From Anaerolineales bacterium (GTDB lineage Bacteria; Chloroflexota; Anaerolineae; Anaerolineales; E44-bin32): DNA of 64,000 nucleotides. Position 1 is the first letter of the stretch. Each line of letters starts with the position of its first letter. The translations under genes were made by a program, and so were the position numbers. The notes under the pieces were generated by a model that was not told where the DNA came from, did not search any database, and was given only the letters and a program-made list of their open reading frames with translations. Positions 8,537-16,676 of the stretch are shown here, piece by piece. The DNA lies in contig JARRPX010000009.1 in the NCBI GenBank assembly GCA_037382465.1, forward strand, positions 49,360 to 113,359, given 5' to 3'.

Positions 8537-9268
8537 TCATTTAAACAACACAAGCATGACGATCGTCACGAGACTTGTCACGACCATGGGCAGGTCGAAT
8601 CGTCCTTTCCTGACCGGCAGACTACGCGTCCGCTCTGGCGAGAACGCGCGCGCTTCGGCCACCAGTGTGATTTCGTCCGCCCGCCGCAGCGCATTGGCGA
8701 AAACCGTCACCATCAAGAGCCGTATCGCACGCAGCCTCAACCGGCGGATTCCGCCGCGCATCTGCAGCGTGTGCCAGGCATTACGAAACGACTGCATCAG
8801 GGAAGGCAGCAAATTGACGGCCACACCCATCGAGAAACCTAACCCTTTCAACCCTATCCGCTCCAGCAACCCGGCAACCTCGCTTATCTCGACCGAGGCG
8901 GTGAACCACATCACGGCTGCCAGCATGATTCCAGCCCGCATGGCCATGGCCAGGCCAGTTTGCAGGCCCTCATTGGAGTACGCGATTCCGGCCAGTGTGG
9001 CGTCCACCTCCCCATTCCAGAGCGTATTCGGCAGGATCAGGACTGCGAGGAAGATCAACCAACGCCAACGCAGTAGCCGCTTCATGGCGGGTTTGAATTC
9101 GGCCAGGCCCACCATCAGCAGGATGACCAGAACAACCGCCAGGCCCACGCTCGTTAGCTTGATCGAAGCGAGAACCAGGCTGATGAACACGGCCAGACGG
9201 CCGAAGGTTCCGATTAGCGGTTGAGGCATCGCCTCAGACCACGTTTTTCCGTCCTCGTATGTACTCAC
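8537..9268 (-). CDS. ecfT: ECF transporter transmembrane component EcfT (CbiQ-like)
   Basis: A 243-residue membrane protein with four to five hydrophobic segments and the cytoplasmic coupling helices of EcfT. These contain the two short alanine/arginine-glycine motifs, here LQMRGGIR and VAEARAFS, which contact the ATPases. It starts with GTG at 9268, overlapping the lipoprotein stop as GTGA; an internal ATG at 9229 is less likely. In ECF importers EcfT links the substrate-binding S component to the ATPase pair, and both are encoded in this operon. The substrate is unknown, and the operon context points to molybdenum cofactor metabolism. Confidence 0.85.
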   Translation of the reverse strand: MSTYEDGKTWSEAMPQPLIGTFGRLAVFISLVLASIKLTSVGLAVVLVILLMVGLAEFKPAMKRLLRWRWLIFLAVLILPNTLWNGEVDATLAGIAYSNEGLQTGLAMAMRAGIMLAAVMWFTASVEISEVAGLLERIGLKGLGFSMGVAVNLLPSLMQSFRNAWHTLQMRGGIRRLRLRAIRLLMVTVFANALRRADEITLVAEARAFSPERTRSLPVRKGRFDLPMVVTSLVTIVMLVLFK

Positions 9269-9708
9269 GGATTGACGTGCAGCTCGGAAAGCATGCGAAC
9301 GTTCATCTTGCCTTCCTGATCGGGCAGCACCATGCGGAAGGTTCCATCGTCGGCCGTGAGCGGACCACCTGCCTGTCCGTACGCCACCAGGGTATTCTCA
9401 AGCATCGCCAGATCGCGATCGTAATTAATGCTGTAGCCATCCGACGCAACCGCCTGGACGGCACTCACCGCAGACGGATCATACCCAGCCTGCTCGAGCA
9501 GAGTCTTGAGTGTAACTCCGGTGTATTCCACCCCATTGAACGAAGCCGTGGCAGCAGGCATGGCCTGCAGCTGTTCCACCGTGTAACTCTTTTGCGGCTG
9601 ATCACCGCTAATGGTCAGCTCTGTCGCGGCCGGAACCGAAGTACTGCTGCATGCAGCGAGAAGAAAGACCAGTAGAAATACGGGGACGAAACGCTTGCCG
9701 ACTGACAT
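9265..9708 (-). CDS. Small lipoprotein with sulfite-oxidase-like molybdopterin-binding fold
   Basis: A 147-residue protein with a lipoprotein signal peptide (lipobox LAAC near residue 20). The mature part, with segments YTVEQLQAMP, YTGVTLKTLLEQAGYD and VASDGYSINYDRD, resembles the oxidoreductase molybdopterin-binding (SUOX) fold in short form. The stand-alone domain lacks the cysteine that coordinates molybdenum in sulfite oxidases: its only cysteine is the lipid-modified one. It is therefore unlikely to be an enzyme and may be an extracytoplasmic binding protein. It lies between the S component and EcfT of an ECF importer, overlapping the latter by four bases, so it probably helps deliver a ligand, perhaps a pterin, to the transporter. 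That role is inferred. Confidence 0.65.
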   Translation of the reverse strand: MSVGKRFVPVFLLVFLLAACSSTSVPAATELTISGDQPQKSYTVEQLQAMPAATASFNGVEYTGVTLKTLLEQAGYDPSAVSAVQAVASDGYSINYDRDLAMLENTLVAYGQAGGPLTADDGTFRMVLPDQEGKMNVRMLSELHVNP

Positions 9709-9727
9709 TGAAGCACCTCCTATTTTG

Positions 9728-10345
9728 TTATCTAACGTTATTAACTTCTGGTATGCTGCGGCGGAGGCGGCCCTGGAGGGCTCGGGCGATCTCCCACGCC
9801 GTCCAACCTGCCAGAAATCCCGTCACCAGATGTAGTAGAGCATAAAGTCCGACAACCACCCAGGCAGCCGTCATGGATAAACCAAAGATCTGCAGGCTGC
9901 GCTCCACGAGCAGCTCCCAGACGAAAACCATCCCCTGCCCGGCCATCAACCCCTGTGAGAAAAATGGATGGACCAGAGTGTAGAGAACGCTTAGCGATCC
10001 TGCTGCGAGGAAGCTTACGCGGCTGGGCCGTCCAAACAGCGTAAGCACGAGCTCGGCCATGAGGGCTTCCATCAGAATGGCGATCATCGGCCAGATCACA
10101 ATTCCTCCCAGGCTCAGCATCTTCAACAGTGCTGCAATCACGCCCAGAAAGAACGTCGACCCGACACGCGGCACGTAGTAACGTCCCACCAGCACGACCA
10201 TCAGTCCAATCGCGCTCAGCAGCATGCCCGTCATCGGCAGATTTAGTGTGTGAAAGAGGGATCCCAGGCTGATCTCGACGCCCCCCCAAAGCGCACCGAA
10301 AATTCCAAGTAATACCAGTTCGCGGGTTGTGAAGCGCATTTTCAT
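9728..10345 (-). CDS. ECF transporter substrate-specificity (S) component, substrate unknown
   Basis: A 205-residue, six-helix-like hydrophobic protein starting MKMRFTTRELVLLGIFGALWG, the typical opening of ECF S components (alanine/glycine-rich first helix used to dock with EcfT). It has an RBS (AAAGGA) and its ATG overlaps the stop of a 45-codon ORF (ATGA). None of the known specificity signatures (ThiT, RibU, BioY, FolT, CbiM) was recognised. The downstream genes (lipoprotein with molybdopterin fold, EcfT, two MobB, MoeA) suggest a pterin, molybdopterin precursor, molybdate or tungstate as cargo. This is inference from context only. Confidence 0.75.
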   Translation of the reverse strand: MKMRFTTRELVLLGIFGALWGGVEISLGSLFHTLNLPMTGMLLSAIGLMVVLVGRYYVPRVGSTFFLGVIAALLKMLSLGGIVIWPMIAILMEALMAELVLTLFGRPSRVSFLAAGSLSVLYTLVHPFFSQGLMAGQGMVFVWELLVERSLQIFGLSMTAAWVVVGLYALLHLVTGFLAGWTAWEIARALQGRLRRSIPEVNNVR

Positions 10346-10479
10346 ATTCCTTTCTTTAGCCGGATTGCATCGATAGGCGTCCGCGCAAGGGATTGATAAG
10401 TCCGCCGCACGCTCCCTTTGCGGGAAAAGAAATGTTGCCTCCAGTATTTGACCTCTTCCTCGACGCCGTACCTAGTCAT
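10342..10479 (-). CDS. Unrecognised 45-residue protein interlocked between ECF genes
   Basis: A short minus-strand ORF below usual gene-calling limits. Its ATG (10477-10479) lies six bases from the TAG stop of the ATPase gene, inside ATGACTAG, preceded by a good GGAGG site. Its TGA overlaps the ATG of the S-component gene as ATGA. This fills the only apparent gap in the operon exactly. The product begins MTRYGVEEEVKYWRQ and ends LKKGI. It is basic, with no membrane helix or signal peptide. No family was recognised. It may be a soluble accessory peptide of the importer or mainly a translational-coupling element. Confidence 0.65.
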   Translation of the reverse strand: MTRYGVEEEVKYWRQHFFSRKGSVRRTYQSLARTPIDAIRLKKGI

Positions 10480-11926
10480 GCTGCCTCCGTCTCAGGCGGC
10501 CATCAAGCCGGATCCGGCCTTGCTCCAGAAAGATGACCCGCCGTGCGTATCGATAGACCACCTTGTAGTCGTGGGTAATCAGCAGAACCGTCGTTCCCAG
10601 AGAATTGAGAGACTTCATAAAATCCATGAGTTGTTCCATGTGAGCCCAATCCTGGCCGAGCGTTGGCTCATCCAGGATGACCAGCTTCGGGCGAAGCGCA
10701 AGGCATGCCGCCAACGCCGTGCGCTGCTGCTGCCCGGCCGAGAGTTTGCAGGGCTGCCGCTCGCGCAGTTCGAGCAGATCCATCTCCTCCAGAGTTTGCA
10801 AGTGAATATCGGCCCGGAATTTGCCGAAGTTCAGGGGACCTAATGCGACCTCGTCCTCGACGCGGTCCGTCAGCAACTGGTCGCTCGGATTCTGGAAAAG
10901 CAGCGCCACATCGAGCCCGCCTCGAGGCGAGCGGCCATCCTGGAAGATAACGCTGCCGGCTCTGGGTTTAAGTAAACCTGATGCGACGAGCCCGAGCGTC
11001 GACTTGCCGGCGCCGTTATCGCCGACCAGCGCGACAAACTCACCCGGATAGAGCTTGATGTCGATATCCTGCAGGATCTCGCCCGTATCGTATCCGGCGT
11101 GAACCTTATGCATGGCGAGCAGAGGAGCACGTCCATTGGGAATTGGACCATTTGGCTCGAGAAGCTTCTCCCATCCGACAGGCGGCTCCCTGGTCGGTCG
11201 CCGCAAGCCAAGCAGGCGCAGCATGCGGCGGTCGGATAAGACCTGCGACGGTATTCCGTCAGCGATGATGTGCCCGCGATCAAGAATGACGGCGCGATCG
11301 GCAATACGCAACGCTTCGGCCAGTCTGTGCTCAATAAGCACGATGGTCAGCCCCCATTCCTGTCGGATCCTCTCCAACGTGGCGATCAGCATTTTTGTCC
11401 CGGGCACGTCGAGCGAAGCAGTGGGCTCGTCGAGGATCAGAACGGAAGGACGCATCGCCAGCGCACAGGCTATTGCCAGACGCTGCTTCTGGCCGCCTGA
11501 GAGATGGGCTGGTTTGAAGGCGTGCATCCCATCTAATCCGACGGTTTCAAGCGCCCAGTCCACGCGCTTCCGCACCTCAGATTCAGGCAGCCCGAGGTTG
11601 CGCGGTCCGAACGCCACCTCGTCATCGACCCGCAGGTGTAAGAGCTGGCTGCTCGGATTTTGGAAGACGATCCCGATTTTACATGCGAGTTCCGCAATTG
11701 AGCTGGAAGCGACTTCAACGCCCTCCACCCGAACCACTCCGCTCATTCTGGCCGGGAGAGCATGCGGAATGAGGCCGGTGAGTACATGCGCCAGCGTGCT
11801 CTTCCCACAGCCGGTCGGCCCGGTGACCAGCAAACACTGTCCGCCGGGTATCTTCAAGCTGACATCCTCCAGGGCCGGGCTTTTGTCATACTCTACGGTC
11901 AGGTTTTCGATTTCGATCATCAACAT
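10472..11926 (-). CDS. ecfA: ECF transporter double ATPase (EcfA1-EcfA2 fusion)
   Basis: A 484-residue protein with two complete ABC ATPase domains in one chain. Domain 1 has Walker A GPTGCGKST, Q-loop VFQNPSSQLL, signature LSGGQKQR and Walker B LILDEPTASLD. Domain 2 has GDNGAGKST, LFQNPSDQLL, the altered signature LSAGQQQR and VILDEPTLGQD. The Q-loop sequence QNPSSQ/QNPSDQ is characteristic of energy-coupling-factor ATPases. It is the first gene of the operon and powers import through EcfT and the S component. A long structured leader with an intrinsic terminator precedes it. Confidence 0.92.
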   Translation of the reverse strand: MLMIEIENLTVEYDKSPALEDVSLKIPGGQCLLVTGPTGCGKSTLAHVLTGLIPHALPARMSGVVRVEGVEVASSSIAELACKIGIVFQNPSSQLLHLRVDDEVAFGPRNLGLPESEVRKRVDWALETVGLDGMHAFKPAHLSGGQKQRLAIACALAMRPSVLILDEPTASLDVPGTKMLIATLERIRQEWGLTIVLIEHRLAEALRIADRAVILDRGHIIADGIPSQVLSDRRMLRLLGLRRPTREPPVGWEKLLEPNGPIPNGRAPLLAMHKVHAGYDTGEILQDIDIKLYPGEFVALVGDNGAGKSTLGLVASGLLKPRAGSVIFQDGRSPRGGLDVALLFQNPSDQLLTDRVEDEVALGPLNFGKFRADIHLQTLEEMDLLELRERQPCKLSAGQQQRTALAACLALRPKLVILDEPTLGQDWAHMEQLMDFMKSLNSLGTTVLLITHDYKVVYRYARRVIFLEQGRIRLDGRLRRRQHD

Positions 11927-11983
11927 TCATCACTTGCTTCTACGATGGGCCGGCGCCAACCCACCCTCGGTCTATCCGTCCGT

Positions 11984-12017
11984 ATAAAACAAACTCACCA
12001 GATGAGAGCCTGGCGAG
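11984..12017 (-). terminator. Intrinsic terminator in the leader of the ECF/Moco operon
   Basis: The minus-strand stem CTCGCCAG (12017-12010) pairs with CTGGTGAG (12001-11994) around an eight-base loop and is followed directly by TTTGTTTTAT. It lies about 60 bases before the ecfA start, so it either ends transcripts from the radical SAM gene upstream or acts as an attenuator for the operon. Confidence 0.65.
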
Positions 12018-12185
12018 TTCTTCGTTCCTGTCCAGTCTCTCCTTTCCAAGTCCACCCTGCCTCGCAGGGCTTCGGGAGGCCTGCCTGTTTCCAAGGCTGA
12101 CCTTTTCCCCAAGGCCTGGGCGATCAACGCCCGGTTTCAGGGACCTCGTCTTGATCGAGGTTCGCCCGCAGCTTCATGCCGAATT
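12018..12185 (-). promoter_or_regulatory. Structured 5' leader, candidate riboswitch (Moco/Tuco type possible)
   Basis: Between the radical SAM gene and ecfA lies a stem-rich minus-strand stretch. Hairpins: CCTCG/CGAGG (12160-12144), GGGCG/CGCCC (12132-12118), GCCT/AGGC (12097-12083) and CCCTGC/GCAGGG (12069-12055), with purine-rich joins such as GGGGAAAAGG and GGAACGAAGAA. The segment GGGCGA at 12167-12162 can pair with TCGCC of the downstream terminator stem, giving a possible antiterminator. A metabolite-sensing leader would fit a Moco operon. I cannot confirm identity with the known Moco RNA motif by eye. Confidence 0.4.
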
Positions 12186-12219
12186 GGTTTAGAGGCTGCG
12201 GATCGGAGATTCAATTGGA

Positions 12220-12248
12220 TATCTATGCGCTATTTCGTGTGTTTTCAA
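12220..12248 (-). promoter_or_regulatory. Possible promoter of the ECF/Moco operon
   Basis: TTGAAA (12243-12248), 17 bases, then TAGATA (12220-12225) on the minus strand. It would start a transcript near 12212 with a leader of nearly 300 bases that includes the stem-rich region and the terminator. Both boxes are imperfect. Confidence 0.4.
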
Positions 12249-12357
12249 ACCTCCAACAGCGGATCACATTCGTCAATTTGTGAAATTACTCGTGTTGTCG
12301 ATTCCGATCCTCTCACCCCGCGAGTGGATCACCGTGACGAGAAATAATTCGGGACAA

Positions 12358-13683
12358 TCAGAGATCCTTTTCTGAATCAAACTGGTCGGGATAGGTAAGG
12401 TCCACGCGCAACTCTCGCAGATATTCCCCGTCTTCCCGCGGTTCCATGACCGATGTGCAAATTGCAAGTTCGACAGCCAGGCCATCCAACAAAGGAATAT
12501 CGCGAACGTGGAACTCCAGATACGAGAGATCGGTATCGAGATGGTGATCATGTACACCTCCATCATGAAGCCGATCGAGCACGCCAGAAATATCATCTCC
12601 GAACACTTTTGCTGTTTTAAAGAAGAAATCCTTTCCCGAGAATTCAGCAAGAGCGGGTGTAGGGGCATGGAAATCCTGCTGGTACACCTGCCCGGTATGT
12701 TTGTTCTCAAGCGAGCAGTAATGAATACCAATGGTCAAATTTTGCTTAAGTGCAAATTCGAGCAGCTGCAGGCATTCTTCTTCACTCCCGGCGATCGGAA
12801 GCCCCCCTGCATACCAGTAGTTGTACAACACACGGTAGGGAGGGTTCTTGATACGGTATCCCTTCTCATGGAAGGTCCTGGCATTATTGAAGGGAAAGCA
12901 GAATTCCAACAGGTTGATGCTCGAAATCCCAATCCGTTCCAGTTCCAGCAGAATCTCCTTCATGCGCTCCAGCGTGCCGGGAAGCACCGGCATCTCGACC
13001 ATCACGGAGGGAATATATTCCATCGCCTGCGCGATCTGATGGAGCGTGTGATTTTGATCCTCGAGCCTCTCGTGCAGCCGGATGCTGTAGCGGATCTCAT
13101 CCAAACCGGCATCACGCAGCGCGCATAAAGTCTCATCGTTCGTGAGATCTCCCGCCGTATAAAGCCTGATATGAGCTTCCGGGAATCGCTTCCGGGCACT
13201 TTGGAAAAACGCTATCGCCTGCTCTGCATGAAGCAGCGGCTCGCCACCCGTTAAAGCGATGCAATCGAGCCTCTGGTCTCGTTCCGAAATGGCATCCAGT
13301 TCCTGAATGCAATCCCGCGTGTTGGCGGTGTAGTAGTCGTACTGCTCCTGATTCGGGTTGAAGCAGTAGAAGCAGTTACGACTGCACTGCAGCGAGAGGA
13401 AGAACGTCGCTGTGCCGACACCCGTCCGGCAAGCGACACATGCCGGCGAGATTCGGTTCAGGTAGATGCTCTTGCCATCATTGCGAACTGTCGCGCCGCT
13501 CGCAGCAAGATACTCGCGGGTCAACATCTGAGCCCGTGGATCCTGCGCGTCCTCCATCTCGACACCGGCCTTTTCGACCTGGTTTTTGAAGTCATCGAAA
13601 ATATCGAGGTAAATGCCTGCATACGCCGTGAAGGCCGGGTTCTTGATGTTTTGGACAGTCTTTCGATTGACAGGTATCAGCAT
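12358..13683 (-). CDS. Radical SAM protein of unknown specificity
   Basis: A 441-residue protein with the radical SAM cluster motif C-x3-C-x2-C at residues 100, 104 and 107 (CSRNCFYC), followed by LTGGEPLLH (the SAM-binding GGE motif). Two further cysteines at 82 and 85 (CVAC), and others toward the C-terminus, could bind a second site. It starts 24 bases after the end of the poly-ferredoxin gene and appears to be the last gene of the molybdoenzyme operon. It may act in maturation or modification of that enzyme, or as an unrelated biosynthetic step. MoaA is excluded because the C-terminal GTP-binding cysteine motif and GG end are absent. Confidence 0.85.
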   Translation of the reverse strand: MLIPVNRKTVQNIKNPAFTAYAGIYLDIFDDFKNQVEKAGVEMEDAQDPRAQMLTREYLAASGATVRNDGKSIYLNRISPACVACRTGVGTATFFLSLQCSRNCFYCFNPNQEQYDYYTANTRDCIQELDAISERDQRLDCIALTGGEPLLHAEQAIAFFQSARKRFPEAHIRLYTAGDLTNDETLCALRDAGLDEIRYSIRLHERLEDQNHTLHQIAQAMEYIPSVMVEMPVLPGTLERMKEILLELERIGISSINLLEFCFPFNNARTFHEKGYRIKNPPYRVLYNYWYAGGLPIAGSEEECLQLLEFALKQNLTIGIHYCSLENKHTGQVYQQDFHAPTPALAEFSGKDFFFKTAKVFGDDISGVLDRLHDGGVHDHHLDTDLSYLEFHVRDIPLLDGLAVELAICTSVMEPREDGEYLRELRVDLTYPDQFDSEKDL

Positions 13684-13707
13684 CGTTTTTTTCCGAATTC
13701 AGCCCGC

Positions 13708-14886
13708 TCAAGGTTTATTGTAAGGAAAAGGAGACTGCCGCATCCCGTAAGGATTCTCCCGGTGCGATTTACAAAGCATGCACAGGTTATCCCGAGTCTC
13801 CGCGACAATCGGCGTCCCGCATCTCACACAGCGTCTAATGTACTCCTGGCATATCACATTTCCGGAATCGTTGAAAAAGACGTAAGACAGGTCAGGATCA
13901 AGCGCAATATCTATGGCATTAACCGGACAAATTCGTGCGCAGAGTTCACACCCGATACACATTTGAGGCTTGAATATGAAGCGGAACTCCTTTTCATTTC
14001 GCTCCCGATAAATGAGCGCCTCCGTCGGGCAAGTACGTGAACAGTTGCCACAAGCGGTGCATTCTTCTGAAATCGAAAGCCGGAAGAAACCCCGGGCCTT
14101 GATCGTTGACGGGTTATCGGTCGAATTCGATCTATAGAGACGGCCGAGGGCATCCACGATTCTCTTCCGGTCAGGGTTCAGGTGCCGCCCTGATGCGGTT
14201 TCCTTTCCCACCTCGCCGTTCCCCGGCAGTCTGCCAAGTAGTGTGGAAAGCCGGAAGATTTCACGGCGGGTGAGAGGAGGATTCTCCGCGTCCCATACTG
14301 CTCTCGTCGGCCCCACTCTCCCTTCGGGATCGTACAGCGCTGAGAGCACGTCAGCTTGATTCCACTGATCCAGAATCGATTTTATCGATTCCAGGCGCTC
14401 TTCGATCACGGGCTGAAGCGCGCGGAGTTCACAATCCTTGCAGTGGTCGAGCCGCAGGATGACTGCTTTCAAACCCGAGGTGCCGAGCTGCAGCAGCCCC
14501 CCAACCCCAAATGCTGCCAGGCAGCCCCGGATGGAAATGCCGACTTCGCTCCCTTGCGGACCCGTTTCGGGTTTGGGATGATGCTCGCAAAGGACGTCGA
14601 TAGAATGACCTGATGCGCGAGCAGCGCACTTCATCAACGGGGTGACGACGTCGTGAGCTTGGATTGCGCCCGTTGGACAGACCGGCAAGCAGGCTCGGCA
14701 CATCAGACACGCTTCTAACTCGATTCCCGGCGGGTTCTGATTTCCGATTGCGCGCGCCGGGCAAACATCGCGGCAAGCCTGACAGTGCGATAATTGATTT
14801 AGACCGCGGAGGCAGCGCGCCGGATCAATTGCAATCGGAGAACTTCCGAACGTGTCTAGCTTAACAAGTTCCGATAGTAATTCCAT
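13708..14886 (-). CDS. Poly-[4Fe-4S] ferredoxin-type protein with C-terminal zinc-ribbon-like pair
   Basis: From the ATG at 14886 the product is 392 residues; a GTG at 14913 is an alternative. The N-terminal half has two ferredoxin clusters (CQACRDVCP with an upstream cysteine, and CLMCRACLPVCP). The C-terminal half has two more (CTACGNCSRTCP and CIGCELCARICP), followed by two spaced C-x2-C pairs (CVRCG and CMLC). It overlaps the TorD-like chaperone gene by 26 bases. It is cytoplasmic in appearance, with no signal peptide. Such proteins occur beside TorD and DMSO-reductase-type operons and may pass electrons during maturation or to the quinol-linked DmsBC module. A NapF-like maturation role is possible. 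Confidence 0.8.
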   Translation of the reverse strand: MELLSELVKLDTFGSSPIAIDPARCLRGLNQLSHCQACRDVCPARAIGNQNPPGIELEACLMCRACLPVCPTGAIQAHDVVTPLMKCAARASGHSIDVLCEHHPKPETGPQGSEVGISIRGCLAAFGVGGLLQLGTSGLKAVILRLDHCKDCELRALQPVIEERLESIKSILDQWNQADVLSALYDPEGRVGPTRAVWDAENPPLTRREIFRLSTLLGRLPGNGEVGKETASGRHLNPDRKRIVDALGRLYRSNSTDNPSTIKARGFFRLSISEECTACGNCSRTCPTEALIYRERNEKEFRFIFKPQMCIGCELCARICPVNAIDIALDPDLSYVFFNDSGNVICQEYIRRCVRCGTPIVAETRDNLCMLCKSHRENPYGMRQSPFPYNKP

Positions 14887-15586
14887 CGAATCCCGTTCCT
14901 GTAGGTTGGGCACCGTAAAGCAGTTCCAACTCGGTCAAAACACCCCGCAGCAAGAACGCCGTCCCGTGATAGAAGTCCGTACGGGCGTGGAGCACCATGA
15001 GGTCGCACCAATCTGGGGCCCAGCGGAGTACGTGAGCCGAAAGGAAATCGCGCTGGGCTGTCATGAGCTCCTCATATCGCTCCCAATCTTCAGCGTGACA
15101 GGCCTCCAGAGCCAAGGAGGCAAGATGCGCAAGAAAAGAGAGTTCCAGGGCGATGTGATCATCCGGCTCCCGACCTTGTTTCTCTGCTGCCAGTCCGAAC
15201 CTGCGATACCAGGCTCTTACTTCCAAGGTTTCTTTTTGAAACAGCATCCGGTCTTCGTTGAAATACACCGATTCCCATGGCGGCGTCGTAAATTCATTTC
15301 CCCCAACTAGCAGCTGAGTGTAGTCAATTCGAAGATCCAGCAACCGATCTTCGTTTTCCGCCGATCGCATTTCATCCGACCAGCGTGCGAGCTGCTGCAG
15401 CCCGGTGACGACATCAGGCTGATTCATAGCGAATGGTGCTTCGTTGAAGAGTCCTGGTTCGCTTAGTTCTGCTATCCAGTCAGGTTCCGGTTCTGTGTAG
15501 AGGATTTTGCTGATCAATCGGAGAATGAGAATTTCACCCGTCAGGTTCGTTTCCCATTCGGTTTGCCGATAATCCGGTTGACTCAT
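14861..15586 (-). CDS. TorD/DmsD family molybdoenzyme chaperone
   Basis: A 241-residue all-alpha protein with the family signature around PPWESVYFNEDRMLFQKET followed by VRAWYRRFGL, and later EPDDHIALELSFLAHL. TorD-family proteins bind the Tat signal of a DMSO-reductase-type catalytic subunit and hold it until bis-MGD is inserted. The Tat-signal-bearing molybdoenzyme lies in the same operon, three genes upstream. A good AGAGGTG ribosome site precedes ATG 15586. Confidence 0.88.
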   Translation of the reverse strand: MSQPDYRQTEWETNLTGEILILRLISKILYTEPEPDWIAELSEPGLFNEAPFAMNQPDVVTGLQQLARWSDEMRSAENEDRLLDLRIDYTQLLVGGNEFTTPPWESVYFNEDRMLFQKETLEVRAWYRRFGLAAEKQGREPDDHIALELSFLAHLASLALEACHAEDWERYEELMTAQRDFLSAHVLRWAPDWCDLMVLHARTDFYHGTAFLLRGVLTELELLYGAQPTGTGFDGITIGTC

Positions 15587-15690
15587 TTTTTCACCTCTTC
15601 AGGTCTGGAAGACTGCAATCCAACGCCGGTTTTTAAATTGCGCCGCCTGGATAAAAGAATGATCTCATCTCATTCATAATCCGGGCGGCG

Positions 15691-15756
15691 AACTCGGAGC
15701 AGTACAGAGGCTGCTCGATTAAAAAGCTGCCATTTTGTCCGCTCCTGCTCCGAGTT
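15691..15756. repeat. 12-bp perfect inverted repeat after dmsC-like gene
   Basis: AACTCGGAGCAG (15691-15702) and CTGCTCCGAGTT (15745-15756) are exact inverted copies separated by 42 bases. The second arm overlaps the stop codon of the membrane-anchor gene. The inner GAGCAG can instead pair with CTGCTC at 15711-15716, so two exclusive stems are possible. It lies between the structural genes and the chaperone gene and may stabilise or partly terminate the transcript. Confidence 0.6.
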
Positions 15757-16675
15757 AAGGCAGACCGATGCGAACCCTGGTTGCATAGAACAGAAACCGG
15801 CTCAAGATTTCCGAGAGCAGCACGATCGAAAAACCGCCAATCGTCAGTGTCGCTAAACGCGTCTGCCAGACACGCCTTCCGGCGGAGCGGTAGAGCAACG
15901 TTCCCAGGACACCTGCGCCGACGAAAACCAACAGCAAACGCAGCAGCAGAATCACGCCGTAGCTGGTGAGAAGTTCTTTCAAACTGCTTCCGGACGCCGC
16001 CGCTGCATTCCCGATCTCCGCCAGGTACACCGGTAGGGCTACAAATTCCACCCCGACCAGGACAACTGCCAGGATTCCATACACGCCGAGGACTTCACTC
16101 AGCATTGTTCCACGTTCTCCCTCTTCAACATCTGCGCCACGCTGGAGTACGCGGTGGCGTATGACCAAACCCGTTCCTGCGAGGAAGATGCCAAGCAGGA
16201 AGGCAGCCGTGAAGAACGAGATCATCGTTTCAACGTGATCCCATGCAGGTTCCGTGGGAATCATGTAGACACGCGACATCGAGTAGATCATCGATAGGCC
16301 GAGCAGGCCGGCAATCACAGCCAGCACATTTCGCAGGCCGGAGGAACCCTTGCGCGCCCATTGCAACAGACTGTAGATGGAACCGAACACGAAGAACGCC
16401 GAGGTGAAGGTGATCTCCCTGCTGAGCCATGAAGAACCGAAATTGGAAACTGCACGATAGGCACGTAGTGGTGACCCCAGGTGGAGGAATGAAATCAGCA
16501 TCCCCAAGCCGAGAATCCCCATGATGGCGACTCCGAGCAAATCCGTAAGACGGCTCGTTTCGTCTTTCATCCGGCGGACGAGGAACGCCCGGGTAATCTG
16601 AAGCACGACGAACCCGCCTGCCGCCATCTGCGCCAGCAGTGTAAAACTTATCAATGCCCATTCACGTGGATTCAT
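15755..16675 (-). CDS. DmsC/NrfD-like membrane anchor of a molybdoenzyme complex
   Basis: A 306-residue protein with about eight membrane helices and the DmsC family motif HLGSPLRAYRAVSNFGSSW followed by LSREI. DmsC-type subunits anchor the exported catalytic and iron-sulfur subunits and exchange electrons with the quinone pool. Its ATG is immediately behind the stop of the ferredoxin subunit gene with GGAGGAG as ribosome site, so the two are co-translated. Confidence 0.9.
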   Translation of the reverse strand: MNPREWALISFTLLAQMAAGGFVVLQITRAFLVRRMKDETSRLTDLLGVAIMGILGLGMLISFLHLGSPLRAYRAVSNFGSSWLSREITFTSAFFVFGSIYSLLQWARKGSSGLRNVLAVIAGLLGLSMIYSMSRVYMIPTEPAWDHVETMISFFTAAFLLGIFLAGTGLVIRHRVLQRGADVEEGERGTMLSEVLGVYGILAVVLVGVEFVALPVYLAEIGNAAAASGSSLKELLTSYGVILLLRLLLVFVGAGVLGTLLYRSAGRRVWQTRLATLTIGGFSIVLLSEILSRFLFYATRVRIGLP

Positions 16676-16676
16676 C

